DNA from: Cadophora sp. MPI-SDFR-AT-0126
Lineage: Eukaryota > Ascomycota > Leotiomycetes > Helotiales > Ploettnerulaceae
Direction: 5' to 3'
Length of the DNA stretch: 64,000 nucleotides
Assembly (NCBI GenBank): GCA_020747065.1
Contig: JAGMVK010000015.1
Coordinates: 620,001-684,000 of the forward strand
A model generated the notes under the pieces. That model saw only the letters and a program-made list of their open reading frames with translations, was not told the DNA's origin and ran no database searches. Positions 11,508 through 23,900 of the stretch are shown piece after piece. Numbering within the stretch: the stretch's first letter is position 1; every line of letters starts with the position of its first letter. The position numbers were made by a program, and so were the translations under genes.

Positions 11508-12823
11508 ATGGCGGAGAATTCAATCGTAAAAGCTATGAGCAAGGAAGTCATCCTCAGCATCGAGGATCTCCAAGAAGCAGGTTCGAAGAAACTGCCTACT
11601 TCAGCACGAGGTTTGTCTCCTCCCCTCAAATTTCAAAGTCCCAATTCCAAGTTCTCATGATCTATCCTCCTATCATCTCTTTTGAAGCATCGTAATGAGA
11701 TATGAAGCACAAAGCTCACTTCTTAATCTAGATTTCTTCAACTCCGGCTCCACAGCCCAACAAACCCTCAACGACAACAGCACCGCCTTCGCCAAATACC
11801 GCATGCGTCCCCGCGTCCTAAAAGACGTCTCAAAAGCCAGCACCCGCACGACCGTCTTCGGGAAATCCATCGCCTTTCCTCTATGCATCTCTCCGGCTGG
11901 CCTGCAAGGCATGGCGCATCCAGACGGCGAGCTAGCCACAGCCCGCGCTTGCGCGGCCAAGAACATCCACATGGGCGTCTCCAGTTTCGCCAACTACACT
12001 GTTGAAGACATCGTCAAAGCCGGGCTGGAGGACGGTGGTCCCATGACACACGTGATGCAGCTGTATACGATGAAAGATCGCGGATTGCAGGAACGCATCA
12101 TCAAGCGTGCGGAGAAAGCTGGATGTGTGGCTATTTTTCTGACGGCGGATTCGCCGGTGCTAGGTGTGAGGTATAATGAGTGGCGGAACGACTTTCGTAC
12201 GCCTGCTGGATTGGAGTTCCCGATGCTGGAGAGGACGACGGAGCAGTTGCAGGCGCAGACGCATGATTCTGGGTTTCTGGCGCTGAATTCGGATAGTCAT
12301 TCTTGGGCTGAGGAGATTCCGTGGTTGAGAGAGAGGACGAAGATGCAGATTTGGATCAAAGGCGTATTGACTGCGGAGGATGTTCTGTTTGCGAGAGAGT
12401 ATGGGTGTGATGGTATTATTGTTAGCAATCATGGGGGAAGACAATTGGATGGAAGCCCAGCAACGATTGACGTTTTGACAGAATGCGTTGAGGCTGCAGC
12501 GGGAAAGATCAGAGTCCATGTTGACGGTGGATTTAGAAGCGGAGCGGATATCTTCAAGGCAATAGCCTTAGGCGCAGAATGCTGCTGGGTTGGGAGACCA
12601 GCAATTTGGGGATTGGCGGTAAGCCTCTTGCTCATGTCCTTGATATGAATATTCGCTGACTACTGTCTAGTATGATGGCCAAAAGGGCGTGGAAAAGGCC
12701 ATCGAGATATTGTACGATGAATTCCGCCGATGCATGATGCTGACTGGCTGTAACTCGGTTTCGGACATCTCAAAAGCTTCGATTGGTATTGCGAGAGTTG
12801 ATGGCCCCTTGGCGCGTCTGTAA
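11508..12823 (+). CDS. FMN-dependent alpha-hydroxy-acid dehydrogenase/oxidase
   Basis: Three exons (11508-11610, 11732-12618, 12671-12823) give 380 aa, normal for the glycolate oxidase/lactate dehydrogenase family. The N terminus (IEDLQEAGSKKLPTSAR joining to DFFNSGS) is typical of the fungal branch and is only complete after splicing. The FMN TIM-barrel signature SNHGGRQLDG is present, with the catalytic His at residue 268. It is followed by the phosphate-binding stretch DGGFRSGADIFKAIALGA. The enzyme should oxidise a 2-hydroxy acid such as glycolate or L-lactate to the 2-keto acid using FMN. No cytochrome b5 domain precedes it, so it is not a cytochrome b2-type enzyme, and no mitochondrial presequence is obvious. 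Confidence 0.9.
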
Positions 12824-13064
12824 GGAGAAAAGTCCAACTGTGAAAGAAGACAATAAGAAAGTATGGAACTGATAAAGGAGAAAAGTGAGAGAATAGAATC
12901 TATATAGTAGATGCGAGAAAGATCATTAATGTCCAATTTTCAACGTCCTTATATACAGTTATATATGTCCAGGTTTCGTGTTTTCGTTAGGCTCATCCAT
13001 CATGAGAAAGACAATCATCATTACCCTAGTCGCGCTAATCTGTTCCTGCCAGCTCGTTAAGTTT

Positions 13065-14678
13065 TCATCGAGACATCATAGCAACCTGTTCGGTGCTTGA
13101 CTCGGTTTCAGAGCCGGCGGGAATCTGATCCGACTGCTGCTCCGCGAGATTATTAGTTGTCTTCTCCCATTCCTTCATGAGAGAGGACATAGTCCGCTGC
13201 AAGTTACCCTTGAGAGCACCGGGGCTCAGATTCAGATTGTCCAACGCTGGCCACTGTATATCTGTGCGCTTTGTTGGAGTGTTGAGCTCGTCTGTGGGCT
13301 GTCCAATGATTCTAGTACTGTTAATTCTGATGAATGGTGGTAATGCGGAGGTTCTTTCATACTTGACATTCTCATCATCGTTCTCGTTCGAGGGTGTAGC
13401 CGGATTCGAGACTGTTGTGCTTCCACTCCAGCGAGGCGATTTCGGGATTGGGGAATCCCAAGCGGCCCAGTCATCATCGAGATCGTCTAAAGGGGGCGCT
13501 GCGAGAGAAAGTGGGCGAGATTTCTTGATCGTAGATGGTGATCTTGCCCTGGGTCGGACTGGTTCTTCAGTTCCCAAGTCGATGAGAGGACTGCTTCCAG
13601 TCAAAGTCTCCCATGTCCGCGGCGACATGGATCTTGGTGATTGACCACGCTTGCCTTTATCGTTGCTCGTCAAACTGGTCTTACTGCTCTTTCTCACAGG
13701 TCCAGTCGTCTGAGAAGGCTCCAGAGTTGTTCTGCTTGAAGTTCCATTGACAGCCTCATCTCCAACTGTCGCTTGGCGCAAGTCTTCGAGAAAAGTCCAC
13801 ATCCCGGATTTGAGATCCTCAGCAAGTTGTTTCGCACCTAGGGGGACACCAATCTGATAGGAATGTCTTGCATTCGCGCGACTAGATGAGATCTTTCGCA
13901 GTCCTTGACTGGTATCTGGCATTGTAAGACTCTTCGGCAAGCCCTGGTGTTCGGCTGATGACTCGATTACAGGTGGAAATGGCTGCGGCTGATGGAAGTT
14001 TGTTCGCTCAGGAGAGAGCAGTGACAGTGTTCGGGTATGAGCACCTGAGAACTTTCGCCGAGTCTCCTTGGGTATATTGAGATTGTTGAGCAGAGCTCTC
14101 CGTCTATCCATGTCTGCACTGAGTCTTGGCACAACTGATGGATCCTCGCTGCTGGAGCTTTCCATTACGACAGTCTGTAGCGGCTCGATGTGTCGCACCT
14201 CTGCCCTTTTCCTGGTTGCCTCGTGGCGTGCGTATTGCTTCTTCAGCTTAGTCAACTCTCCTTCAGCTTTGGCAAGTTCCTCCTTCAATTCCAACACCTT
14301 TCTCTCCTGTCCAGCGAGAGCAACAAGGAAAGAACTATGTTCATCTGGGGATGGTATAGGTATTTGCTCTATCGGAGTCGGTGGAAACGATGGTATGTTG
14401 GAGGAAGTGGCAGTTCCTCGTGCCGATTCATTCCCGTTGGTATTAGGGGCAACGGGGAAGCTCAATGACAATCGATTTGGTCGTCGAGGAGTGTATGACA
14501 ATGCTCGAGCATGTCCCATTGTTGGTCGAGGAGGCGGCGACATCGCGAACTGTGCTCTGTTTGGGGAAGTTCCGACGTGAGGACTTGGAGGAGCTGCCGG
14601 TTGGGTCGATTCCCCTGAAGTCAGAATCGACTCGACCGACGCACGGTTAACTGATGATCTTCGGCGGGTGGATGCCAT
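13065..14678 (-). CDS. DUF4048-type fungal protein
   Basis: One uninterrupted frame gives 537 aa. I start it at the ATG of MASTRRRSSVNR, because the open sequence upstream has no protein-like character. The protein is mostly disordered and rich in Ser, Pro and Arg. It contains the NRLSLSFPV motif that I associate with the fungal DUF4048 family, then a short coiled coil (about residues 130-160, QERKVLELKEELAKAEGE). A conserved block follows near GMWTFLEDLRQATVGDEA, and the tail has WPALDNLNLSPGALKGNLQRTMSSLMKEWEK. Many Ser-Pro and Arg-x-x-Ser sites suggest phosphorylation. Function is unknown; a scaffold or adaptor role is only a guess. Confidence 0.75.
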   Translation of the reverse strand: MASTRRRSSVNRASVESILTSGESTQPAAPPSPHVGTSPNRAQFAMSPPPRPTMGHARALSYTPRRPNRLSLSFPVAPNTNGNESARGTATSSNIPSFPPTPIEQIPIPSPDEHSSFLVALAGQERKVLELKEELAKAEGELTKLKKQYARHEATRKRAEVRHIEPLQTVVMESSSSEDPSVVPRLSADMDRRRALLNNLNIPKETRRKFSGAHTRTLSLLSPERTNFHQPQPFPPVIESSAEHQGLPKSLTMPDTSQGLRKISSSRANARHSYQIGVPLGAKQLAEDLKSGMWTFLEDLRQATVGDEAVNGTSSRTTLEPSQTTGPVRKSSKTSLTSNDKGKRGQSPRSMSPRTWETLTGSSPLIDLGTEEPVRPRARSPSTIKKSRPLSLAAPPLDDLDDDWAAWDSPIPKSPRWSGSTTVSNPATPSNENDDENVKYERTSALPPFIRINSTRIIGQPTDELNTPTKRTDIQWPALDNLNLSPGALKGNLQRTMSSLMKEWEKTTNNLAEQQSDQIPAGSETESSTEQVAMMSR

Positions 14679-15969
14679 ATTGCATAACGTGCTCGGGGAT
14701 AGCTGCAGAGCTTCGTGTTCGAGTATGGAGGGAGATGCAGTTCGTTGTGCGAGAGTGAGCCAGAAGAGAAGGTGTCGTTTCTGTCGAAGAGGACTCTGGC
14801 TTTGTTGAAAGTCAACAAAACAATTGGAACCGCCAAGAAAAATCAACAAGTAATAACAATAAGCCGGTGCGTATGTGACAGTCATATAGGCATTATGTAT
14901 GCAATGCAAGAATTAAGTACGATATAGGAGTGTAAATGAGGGGATTCAGACCATTTCTGGTCAGGGTAACATGAATGAGTGCGAGTTGATTCAGGAGGAA
15001 GTGTAGGTCATGCCCAAGATCGTGATAGCCGGGGAAACAGGGCTCGTTAGATTGGCCTCCCGGAAAGGGTTTGGCGCCACGCTAATCTTGTGGATCCCCT
15101 GCTCCTTTATCACGGGGACACGCATTTGACATTTCATGCGTCACGTCTTTCTGATGATAAACAACACGTCTCCCACAGTATCATCAACAGCACAGATATC
15201 CACCGCATCATTTGGCCTCAGTATCCACAACTCGTATTTGACAGCATCTTCAGTACTCGAATAGTGCAGAAGCCTGCTTGGAAGGCACCAACCTACCAGC
15301 ATTAGCCTATCATCAAACCCCTCTACGTCTTTCAGCCTGGGAGGATTAAGCTTAGAAGCGTGGTATAATATCGTACACTCCCGCTTCATTTGCTTCAACC
15401 ACAAAAGGGCCTTTCTACCCGGATTCTCTTCCTGGATACCCTTTTTTCTGGTCGGCTGTACTTCACATCAAGGTTTTTCGCAGGCTCACTTCATCCCACG
15501 TCGGGGTATTTTCCGGTGCAAGGCACCAACACGAGCACTGTTCTTCCTTACATATCGAGAAGGACATATATATCTTTTGGCTCTAGGAGTCAAGCTGTAG
15601 CGGTATCATCCGGCAACCTCTGGCGCAGCAAGGGACCAACTTATCTCCCCAGAAATTCTCCCGGACGAGGATCATGTTTTCATGATTTCCTGGACTCGTG
15701 CGAGCAGATTTCAGAAGTCTTTCAGATATTAGTTTCTGCTTGTCACTGTGATCCGTCTCTTTAACGGCCTTTTATTACCCATTAGTCATTCGGTTATCCT
15801 GATCAATCGGCAAAGAATTTTGTCGCTTTAGCTTCACGACATTTTCCACCGGCTACTGGCCCTCCGTTCGTGGACGATTTCTGAGTTCCATATCACTTTA
15901 TGGAGGTTCGCCATCACTCTTCCAATTTCGAATTTTGGATATACTCAACTGCCATGATTCGAAGAAGTC
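14679..15969. other. Divergent intergenic region
   Basis: This 1.3-kb spacer lies between the starts of the DUF4048 gene (minus) and the ligase-domain gene (plus). It should contain both promoters. I see no supported exon or RNA gene. Confidence 0.4.
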
Positions 15970-17679
15970 ATGCCCTTCCCCTTTGTGTACATGTGTGACC
16001 TGCTGGACAGACTCGAAGAGATCCACGTCAGGGAAGTGGCTTATCTTCCCAAAGATCGAAAATCTCGTACCAAAGATGCACTTATGTCCTGGTTCCAGAT
16101 GCATAGATGGAGAATCAACGCGCAAGATACCGATGGTAACGCAGTCTTGATGATGTTGAAGCCTGAACGGCAGACCGATCGAGAATATGGACTGGAGGAC
16201 TACATGGAGCAGATCCTCGCAAGAATCTTCAGGATGCCAACTGCCATGTACGAGAGACTGAAGAATTGGAGGGACGATGCTCACAATCAGGGCGATCTTG
16301 GACTGCGCTTGTGCAAGGTCCTCCAAGAAATGAAACGTGTGAGTGGAGTCGTCCGGATATCCCTTGCCTTGAATCGTGTTCCTGATGCGCTCCTCAGCAA
16401 GGTGTGGCTTCGTGCTAACATTGTCTACAGACACCATCTAGTTCAACCGCAAGTACGATATCCGCCGACGAGATTGACCAAGCACTACTTCGGATAGCGA
16501 TCTTCAATGCCGGTTCATCGGAGGCGGTAAGGTCGCTCAAAGAACAAGACGAGACAGCTCCAGATAGGATAGAAATTTTGGAAGGACTCTACTTGCGATT
16601 ACAGCCTCGAGAGGCGAAGTGGTTAACTAGAATCATCCTCAAGAATTTAGGCCCTGTTACACTTCCTAATGGCTTTCCTGTACCTGGAAGTGTAACACAT
16701 TTGCCGAATTCTCTTCCGGTTATGTTGAATTTTCCAGCTGAGCCACCAACACCGAAGCGAAGGACGAGAACTAGGATAAGGAGGGGCATTGGATCGAAGA
16801 AAGCAATACAATCAATCTCAACTCCACCAGCATCTTCCCCGAACCTACCTGGCTCAGCGGCAGCTGCAGTGGTGGCAAAATCTGCACCAAGATATCGAAT
16901 CGGGTGGGATCCTCAGTCCTCGATGCTCTCAGCAACAGTCAAAACCACAATGCCTCCGACTCCCGCCAGATCGTCTCCACCCCAGTCTTTAACCGCGAGG
17001 CTTGGAGAGACTGCTTCCAAGGTTACACTTCTGTCGAGTACTTCCTTGCCAGCGGCATCAATGCCAGCCAACTCAATACCACCACGAAAACCACTTGGTC
17101 AGATATCGTCCAATGTCCCCACCCATGGAAGCCAAAGCCAACGATCTCAATCTCGGTCCCAACACCGCAGTACTCCAAACCACTCCATCAAGTCTTCAAG
17201 CAGTCAACACTCATCGCCCAAAAGATCTCCGAATTCTACTCCAAAATCCCCGGTAATTTTCAGCACAGGCAAATGCAGCCACCGCACCTCCTCCTCGAAT
17301 CACAACCGCTGCCAATTCTCCTCCTCCCTCCTCATCTTCTCCCCCTGCCTGCAGTCCAATCCCCATCTCCTGCGCACACTACCTCACCTCCCTCTCGCAC
17401 CTCTCGGACCCTACCGTCCCTCGACGCACGAAGTCCGGTCGCCGCATCAAGAAATTCATACTGGTCGATATCACGCGTCCGGAGAAAGCTGTACAATTCT
17501 GTCAGAAGGTTGAGAAGGCTGTTGGGGAGCTTGGAGGATCAGGGTGGAGGACGAAGGGAGGGAGGAGGGAGAGAATTCCAATTTTCGATTGGAGGGTTTT
17601 GGAGAGTGCTGCGAAGTGGGATCAGGGGGTGGAGTTGGGCTTTGATTTTGTAGAGAAGCATTTTCAAGGAGTGGTTTGA
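15970..17679 (+). CDS. DNA-ligase-N-domain protein lacking a catalytic domain
   Basis: The first exon (15970-16338) and the second from 16431 join cleanly. They encode a segment (MPFPFVYMCDLLDRLEEI... to about residue 200) resembling the N-terminal DNA-binding domain of eukaryotic ATP-dependent DNA ligases. The frame then changes between a Ser/Pro/Arg-rich linker and a conserved C-terminal block (KKFILVDITRPEKAVQFC ... PIFDWRVLESAAKWD). An intron at 17170-17263 (GTACTC to TTTTCAG) restores phase and gives 507 aa. That junction is the weakest part of the model, and a frameshift is possible. I see no K-x-D-G adenylation motif, so it should not be an active ligase. The C-terminal block may be BRCT-like. 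It is probably a nuclear DNA-associated protein. Confidence 0.6.
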
Positions 17680-17820
17680 ATGGTGGCACCTTATGTTGTG
17701 TGTCTTGTCTTGTTTACTTTTTGTGCGTTGTCTTTTGCATTGCGAGATTGCTTTTTGGATGTTTTGTTTGGATATTTCTGTTTTGGTATAAGCATTGTTG
17801 GATGAGCGGCATTGATTTGG

Positions 17821-17870
17821 TTGGGAGGCATTGGGAGGCATTGGGAGGCATTGGGAGGCATTGGGAGGCA
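17821..17870 (+). repeat. Five exact tandem copies of a 10-bp unit
   Basis: TTGGGAGGCA occurs five times head to tail without mismatch, with a near-copy just upstream. It lies about 140 bases past the ligase-domain stop codon, in the probable 3' UTR. It is minisatellite-like; there are no spacers, so it is not a CRISPR array. Confidence 0.95.
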
Positions 17871-18719
17871 TAAGCATTTGGACATTTGGGCATTTTGACT
17901 CTAGCATTGGGATAGGATATCTAGGTAGATAGCATAGCATAGCGAGGAGCACTCTACATAATTGGCAGTCAATCACAAGCAGTCCCTAGTCTTGCATAAA
18001 CATGAAGGAGAAGCATAGCACCACAGGACACAAAACTGACGAACTGGACCTGGGCACCACCACTTCCATGGATACGGCAAATGTGCAGCACACGTATCTG
18101 TGGGTATGCCATACTGTTACTTTCTTGTGAAGACTTCGCAACGTTCTATTCTTCCCTTTTTGAGACGACAATTCGCTGTGTCTTGCTCGACTTATATTGG
18201 ATGGAATCATAGTTTAGTTTGAGTGGAGTTCCACGTCGACGATCTCCCGAGTCTCTTCGCTTCTCCTCTCCTCTAATCTCCGACCTTTACCATTTTATCC
18301 TCGCTAACATCATCATCTCATATTCGCAATCACAATCCACAAACATGGGCATGATCATACATTTGCAGCAACTATCTTAGTCTTGACTCTTCAAATTGTG
18401 TCTTCAAATTGTATATTTCTCTCTATATCATATCTGTGCTTACTATCCATCCATCCAACCATCCACCGACCATTCTAGAGACTTTTTCGTCTTTATATAG
18501 ACGGACGGATGGACCTCCCCTCCCCTCGAACTCCACTCCCATCCGCACCACTCCACTCTCGTTTGCTCATATCCTACACCCTCATCTCATCTCATCGCGG
18601 ATCTCGTCCGCCCATTTCCCCACCATTCTCTCTACCCTCATAAGCAATAAGAAAATATTAAAAAGATCTCGCCAAAGAAAAAACACGCTCAGACCCCCCA
18701 AACCCTATACAGACCAAAA

Positions 18720-18721
<2 letters not shown>

Positions 18722-18754
<33 letters not shown>
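18722..18754. repeat. (AG)n microsatellite abutting the AzgA stop codon
   Basis: A 33-base uninterrupted AG tract ends directly at the stop codon of the AzgA-like gene. On the coding (minus) strand the 3' UTR therefore begins with about 16 TC repeats. Confidence 0.95.
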
Positions 18755-18756
<2 letters not shown>

Positions 18757-20952
18757 AAGCGATCTTCCCGCCTTTCTCATGCTCAGTCGTCATATTATCG
18801 GAATTGGTGATGGCAGACGTATCTTTCGTGTCCGCAGCGTGAGTGGATGCGCCGTCTGAGGGGAGAGGACTGCTGCTTGTGATGGGGGTTGTGTTGGCGT
18901 GGTGATCATCGTCGTGGTCGTGCCAGAAGTCTTTTTTGCTGTGGTGGGGGAGGGGTGTTAGATGGGGTTTCTATGTGGATAGAGAGAGAGGAATAGGAAT
19001 AGGTATAGGGGGGGATGAGATGGGAGTTGGGGCGATATGTGAAAGGGAAGAGAAAATTTGAAGAAGGAAAACACATACCCCTTCGCAGCTCTCACAATCC
19101 AACCAGGCAACAAACCCCCCTTAATCCTCCACGTCCACGGCTCCTTAAACTCCTTATCAGCCGGTACGATCCGACCCCCACTCGCCTTCTCCACCACCCA
19201 CGCAATAGTATTCAACACAATATAACTGACAATGCCCGCAATCAAGCCATACGCAATACTATACGTAAACGGCATGATGGCAATCGTCAGGAACGCGGGC
19301 AGAGCATCGCCAAAGTACTTCCAGTTGATGTCCTTGGCGGCCGTGGCCATCATGGAGCCGACGATGATGAGTGTGCAGCCGGTTGCCCATGGCGGGATCG
19401 ATGCGAAGATCGGCGCGAAGAAGATGGAGATGAAGAAGCAGAGGCCTGTTACCATGGCGGTGATGCCGGTTTTGCCGCCTTCCGAGATGCCGGCGCCGGA
19501 TTCGATGAAGGCTGTTACGGGGGAGAGACCGAAGAGGGAACCGATGGAGATGCCGAATGCTGTTTAGAAACTTATGTTAGTGATTGAATTTTCAAATTTC
19601 TTGTGATTGTTTTTCTCTTGAAGAAGGAAATTTGTATGTCGTCCGTTGTTGGGACGAGATGAGCGGGGTAGGGATATTGTGTTTATTTACTTACCATCAA
19701 CCAAATACGCCACCGCGCTGCCCTCAAAATCCTGCGTCTCGGGATCAATCGCTCCAGAGAAATGCGCCATCGAATACAGCGTTCCGGTACAATCCAGAAT
19801 ATCGACATAAAGGAACGTAATGAGCGCGAGTCCAAACTGTCCCGACGCACCTCCAAGATTCCATTCATTGACACCGAGGGTGTCGCCGATAGCGTGGAAG
19901 GTGACGACTTTCTTGAAGAAGTCGAAGTTATCGTCACCGGTGGGGTCGTGTGGGAAGAATGTCACGGAGGTGGAGCGTGGCCAGGAGATGATGCTGACGA
20001 GGAGGATACCTGCGATGATGGCGCCTTTGACCTTGTACATGAGGAGGATGGCTGTGAGGAAGCCGCCGCAGAATATTCCGATCCACATTGTGTGTGAGGC
20101 CATCTTGTCGACGCCTGGGGGACAGAAGCCGGTATCTGGATCGCGATCTGCGATTGCGCAACCGGCGAGTTCCAAAGGAACTGATGTGCCTCCTGTGATG
20201 GCTCCGATACCTGCGGAGTAGGTCAATCCGATGATAGCTATCTTATGTTAGCTGGAAACTCTCTTGAAATGGTAAAGTACGGCAAACTCACTCAAGAACA
20301 GACCAATACCGACACTTGAAGCCAATTTAATCGAAGCCGGGATCGCTCTCGCAAGCCATTGTCGCATACCCAGCAGCGACAGACCCACGAAAACAAAACC
20401 TTCAATAAAGATAGCCGTCAAAGCAAGCTGGTAGCTGACCGGTCCAAAGCCATACGGCCCAACAACAGTGAATGCGAAATAGGCGTTCAATCCCATTCCA
20501 GGCGCAAGAGCAATCGGCATATTGGCGAAAAGACCCATGCAGAAAGAGGTAAGCGCGGAGATAGCAGCAGTTCCAGTGACGAAGTCACGAGTCATACGGT
20601 TCAAGCAGAGTGCGTATTCTGGTTGAGAGGGACATTCGAAGGGACTTCCTCCTTCGGAAATCTCGCAGGCGCCGCAGGTCCCTCCGCTGGATGTCAGGAT
20701 GTTGGCGTTGACCTAGACACAGTTGTCAGCCATCTTCGAAGATGAACTCAAGACCGAATTTAGAGAGGGAAAAGGAAGACATACAGATATAATATAGGCC
20801 ATGGCGAAGAACGTAGCAAGACCAGCTCGAATTTCAGTGAGGAATCTGGATCCCTCTCGAGCTTTGGGATGTCCAGAGCCCATCAGACGAAAGCGTCGCC
20901 CAATGAAGCTCGTTGCGACGGCATCGTTTATCTTTTTTGTGAAGCCAACCAT
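18755..20952 (-). CDS. azgA: AzgA-like adenine/guanine/hypoxanthine permease
   Basis: Five exons on the minus strand (20952-20785, 20712-20292, 20237-19695, 19559-19079, 18938-18755) give 598 aa, close to the 580 aa of Aspergillus nidulans AzgA. The N terminus ([25 protein letters not shown]) and the first helix ([17 protein letters not shown]) are characteristic. The signature segments [31 protein letters not shown] and [13 protein letters not shown] are all present. About 12-14 membrane helices are expected, in the nucleobase/ascorbate-like (NAT/UraA) fold. The protein should be a plasma-membrane proton symporter for purines. The C-terminal tail is hydrophilic and rich in His, Asp and Ser. 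A CGATAA site lies about 55 bases upstream of the ATG, consistent with GATA-factor nitrogen control. Confidence 0.92.
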
Positions 20953-23900
20953 CTTGAACAGCTAGATAGCTAAGCAAAGCTCAGCAAGCAGCAAGTCTGC
21001 AATTACGATAAAGCTGAGCAAATTTGAGCGACCAGAGCAAAGCAAAGCTCAAAAAGTGGCTGTCGGTCGTTGGTTATTGTTTGTTGTAGATCGAAGCAAG
21101 TAAGCGACGACAGCAACACTTGCTCTTTCTTCTCTTCTCTTCACGTCTTCACATTCACTTCTTCTCCAACTATCTGGTCGGCAGTGCGCTCACTTATACA
21201 GTTTCTGTGCGACCGGTTGCTTATCTCGGAGTCGCAGCGTGTTTGACGATTCTATTTGCTGCGGAGTCGATAGGCTTTTTGCTGCCAAGGGACCAAGACT
21301 CTGTTCTGCAGCTTGGCGAGCGGATATTTGGATCGAGAAGGACGGCCGAGATGGCCTGCTTGGGGTTGATGCCTCTTGGCGATGTGGTTCTGCTGTCTTG
21401 TGCCCCGGTGGACGCCGTCTGCCTTGCGGTTATTGCCCTACCCTTTCCTGCTTTTGCCTCGTGGGAAGTTGTGCACCATGTGGGTAGGGCCATGCCGAAG
21501 CGAGGGCATTTGGGGGTTTAGTAATGAATCCATTTTGCTGTGTATCAGGATAGCGTGGATGGCAATTGACGATGGGAAACACCGACAGCGAGGTTGAAGA
21601 AGTTGGAGCCGGAGAGGGCCAGGGAGGACCAGCTGAAGTCGAGTTTGAGTGGAGGAGAGAGACGCACGAGGGGAGGGGATGTGGCGATCTCCCGGGGTCA
21701 CGTTTACTCAAAGTGCAAAGCCCTGTTAGCTGAGGATAAGCTTAGAAGGCATTATCTGGCGAGTGGCAAGGGAATTAATTGTAAGTAGTCGTTATGGTTT
21801 GACGGCTCGCAAATGTCACACGAGCATGCATACAATCTGGCGTGTTGTTGGTGTGTTGACTATTTACTCTTAAAGCATTTTGAAATACAGAGGATGGATG
21901 TTGTTCTTGAAGGAGAAATAATTTATTGTCCACTGAGAGTGCTTTCCTCGTGTTCCTTGTATGAGCTCCTGCCTTCTTGGACTTTTCATCCGACCTTGTA
22001 CCTGGCAATCGGACCATCTCATCTCACTCACTGGCTGGAGTAATCCTTGAAGTATTGTTTTGATTTAGGGTTCATGTCCGATGAGAAGCAGGGACTGGAT
22101 GACATGCAGGTAGAGCCGACATTGTTCCGGATGTTCCGGGTGTTGTGTTCTAGAAGGCAATCATGAAATAAATCCTTATCTTAGCCTGCGAGTCAGTGAA
22201 GTTTCACTGAAAGGTGTCGCTGATCTGATAAGGGGAATCACCGACCTCGAGAAAGCAGTGCCCTATGGAACAGCAAAACAAAACAATTCATGAGCAGGCC
22301 ACGAACAGCAGCAAATGATGACGCAAGGATCAAATGTAAGCAACGAACACAAACTTGCGGTGAGACGAGATGAAGCAGAGATCTGACTCCTGACAGATGC
22401 TGTGCAACATTCAAAACGCAGCATCGCAAACACAGATGCATCTAGACTCCAGCCCGCATGCTGTCGTCTCAGCTTTCAAGCATGTCAATTGCCTCATGAC
22501 AGCGGGACTTTGCATCCATCCCTTACTGAAATCTCGATGACATCTTGCAGATCATGCACGAAGGTACAGTACAGTACAAGTTTAACATATCCCTCCTTGC
22601 TCTGTTGTGTAACTTCGTCACAGATTGCATGTCCCCCAAATCACATCCACAGCCCAGCATCATATCAGAAGGGCAGATGAGGTAAGGAAGAGAAAGAAGG
22701 TTGAGCCCGCCCGAGAGAGATGGACCTAGGCGATTTTCATCTGCAGGTACCACATAGTCACAGAACGCACCACCCCGGCTCGGGTATATAACCCAGATAC
22801 TGGAGCGGGCTGCAATCTAGATGGGGAGGTTCCGTACTTGTGCAACTTCGGGAAATCGACATCGAAGTCGTCATTCGATTAGTGGATTTCGTGGAGCTGG
22901 ATTCGAGGTGGGGTATCGCACGGCATAGTGATTCCTAAGGATGGGTTGAGGATCTGAGGTGAGGCATGGAGTCAGTCGTCCATGCGGCTGAAAATACGCG
23001 GCTGAAAGATGGGGAACGAGCGAGCCGCTGATTTTGCGTTGAGATATATCGGATTGCAACCGGGCTGAGATGAGGTGGACGTTGGCTGGAATGGTTGGCT
23101 TGAGGGAATTGGGAAGATGACAGAATCGATCGACGAAGATGAATTGGGGATCTGGAACTATGGCGGAGCTTTGTGAGGTGGGAAGGTACACCAGAAATAC
23201 TTTCCCATATTACACAGAACCTCCAAGTTTGGAAGGAAGGGTAACCGTAGGTTTTCTTTCCATTGCTTCCGATCCTCCTCTCTTTTGTGTTGGGGTTGTT
23301 TTTGTTTTCACACATCGCGTCACTCCTACTTCACAATTCCGCAGAGCTCCATCTCCTTATCAAGGAGTTTTTTACTTTACATTAAATTGACGATCCTCCC
23401 TCGTTAATTCGGACGGGTTCGTTCCCGAGTTATTTTAGTTTTTAGACTACCATGAAGTTGTGAACACAGTCCGCGATTGACATTCCTCGTAGCGCGAAAT
23501 GCCTCTACCAACCCCAGCCAATTCTTCCAGCTCCTTATCGTGAAGCTTCGAACGCTACCGTCCAAGAGGCATCTTTCATTGCTCTCTCTCAAATCAGATG
23601 TCGTGGAGTTCACTCACTTCTTATTTCAGCTTCCAGATTGTGTTCTTGGTGTGTTGAGTTTTGCATCAATTCTGGGATAGTTCGTTTGTGCATGCAGCTG
23701 TCTCCTTCCTCTCGGCAATACCGTCAGCAATTTATCAACAACACCACCAGATCCGTCAACGCCTCCACAGTCGATCGCAAACTTGCCGTCCGAGTCCCAT
23801 TGTTATGGATGCTGTCCTTTACCATTGAAAAAGTCAAATCGACCTTCGTTTCTCGTCATCAGACGCCATTCGGCCCATTCACAATTCGGGAATAGCGAAG

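Larger units (their letters stand above)
17680..18754. other. Convergent spacer with simple repeats
   Basis: The spacer separates the converging ligase-domain and AzgA genes. It holds a 10-bp tandem array at 17821-17870 and a (GA)n tract ending next to the AzgA stop codon. Much of 18240-18640 is CT-rich. No gene is supported. Confidence 0.45.

Noticed and set aside
16904..17653. Alternative 249-aa plus-strand frame overlapping the ligase-domain gene
   Set aside because: It overlaps the better-supported frame and its C-terminal part is low-complexity shadow sequence. The conserved ending (IPIFDWRVLES) lies in another frame.
17821..17870. Possible CRISPR or regulatory repeat array
   Set aside because: The 10-bp units are directly adjacent with no unique spacers, in a eukaryotic 3' region. 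It is a simple minisatellite.
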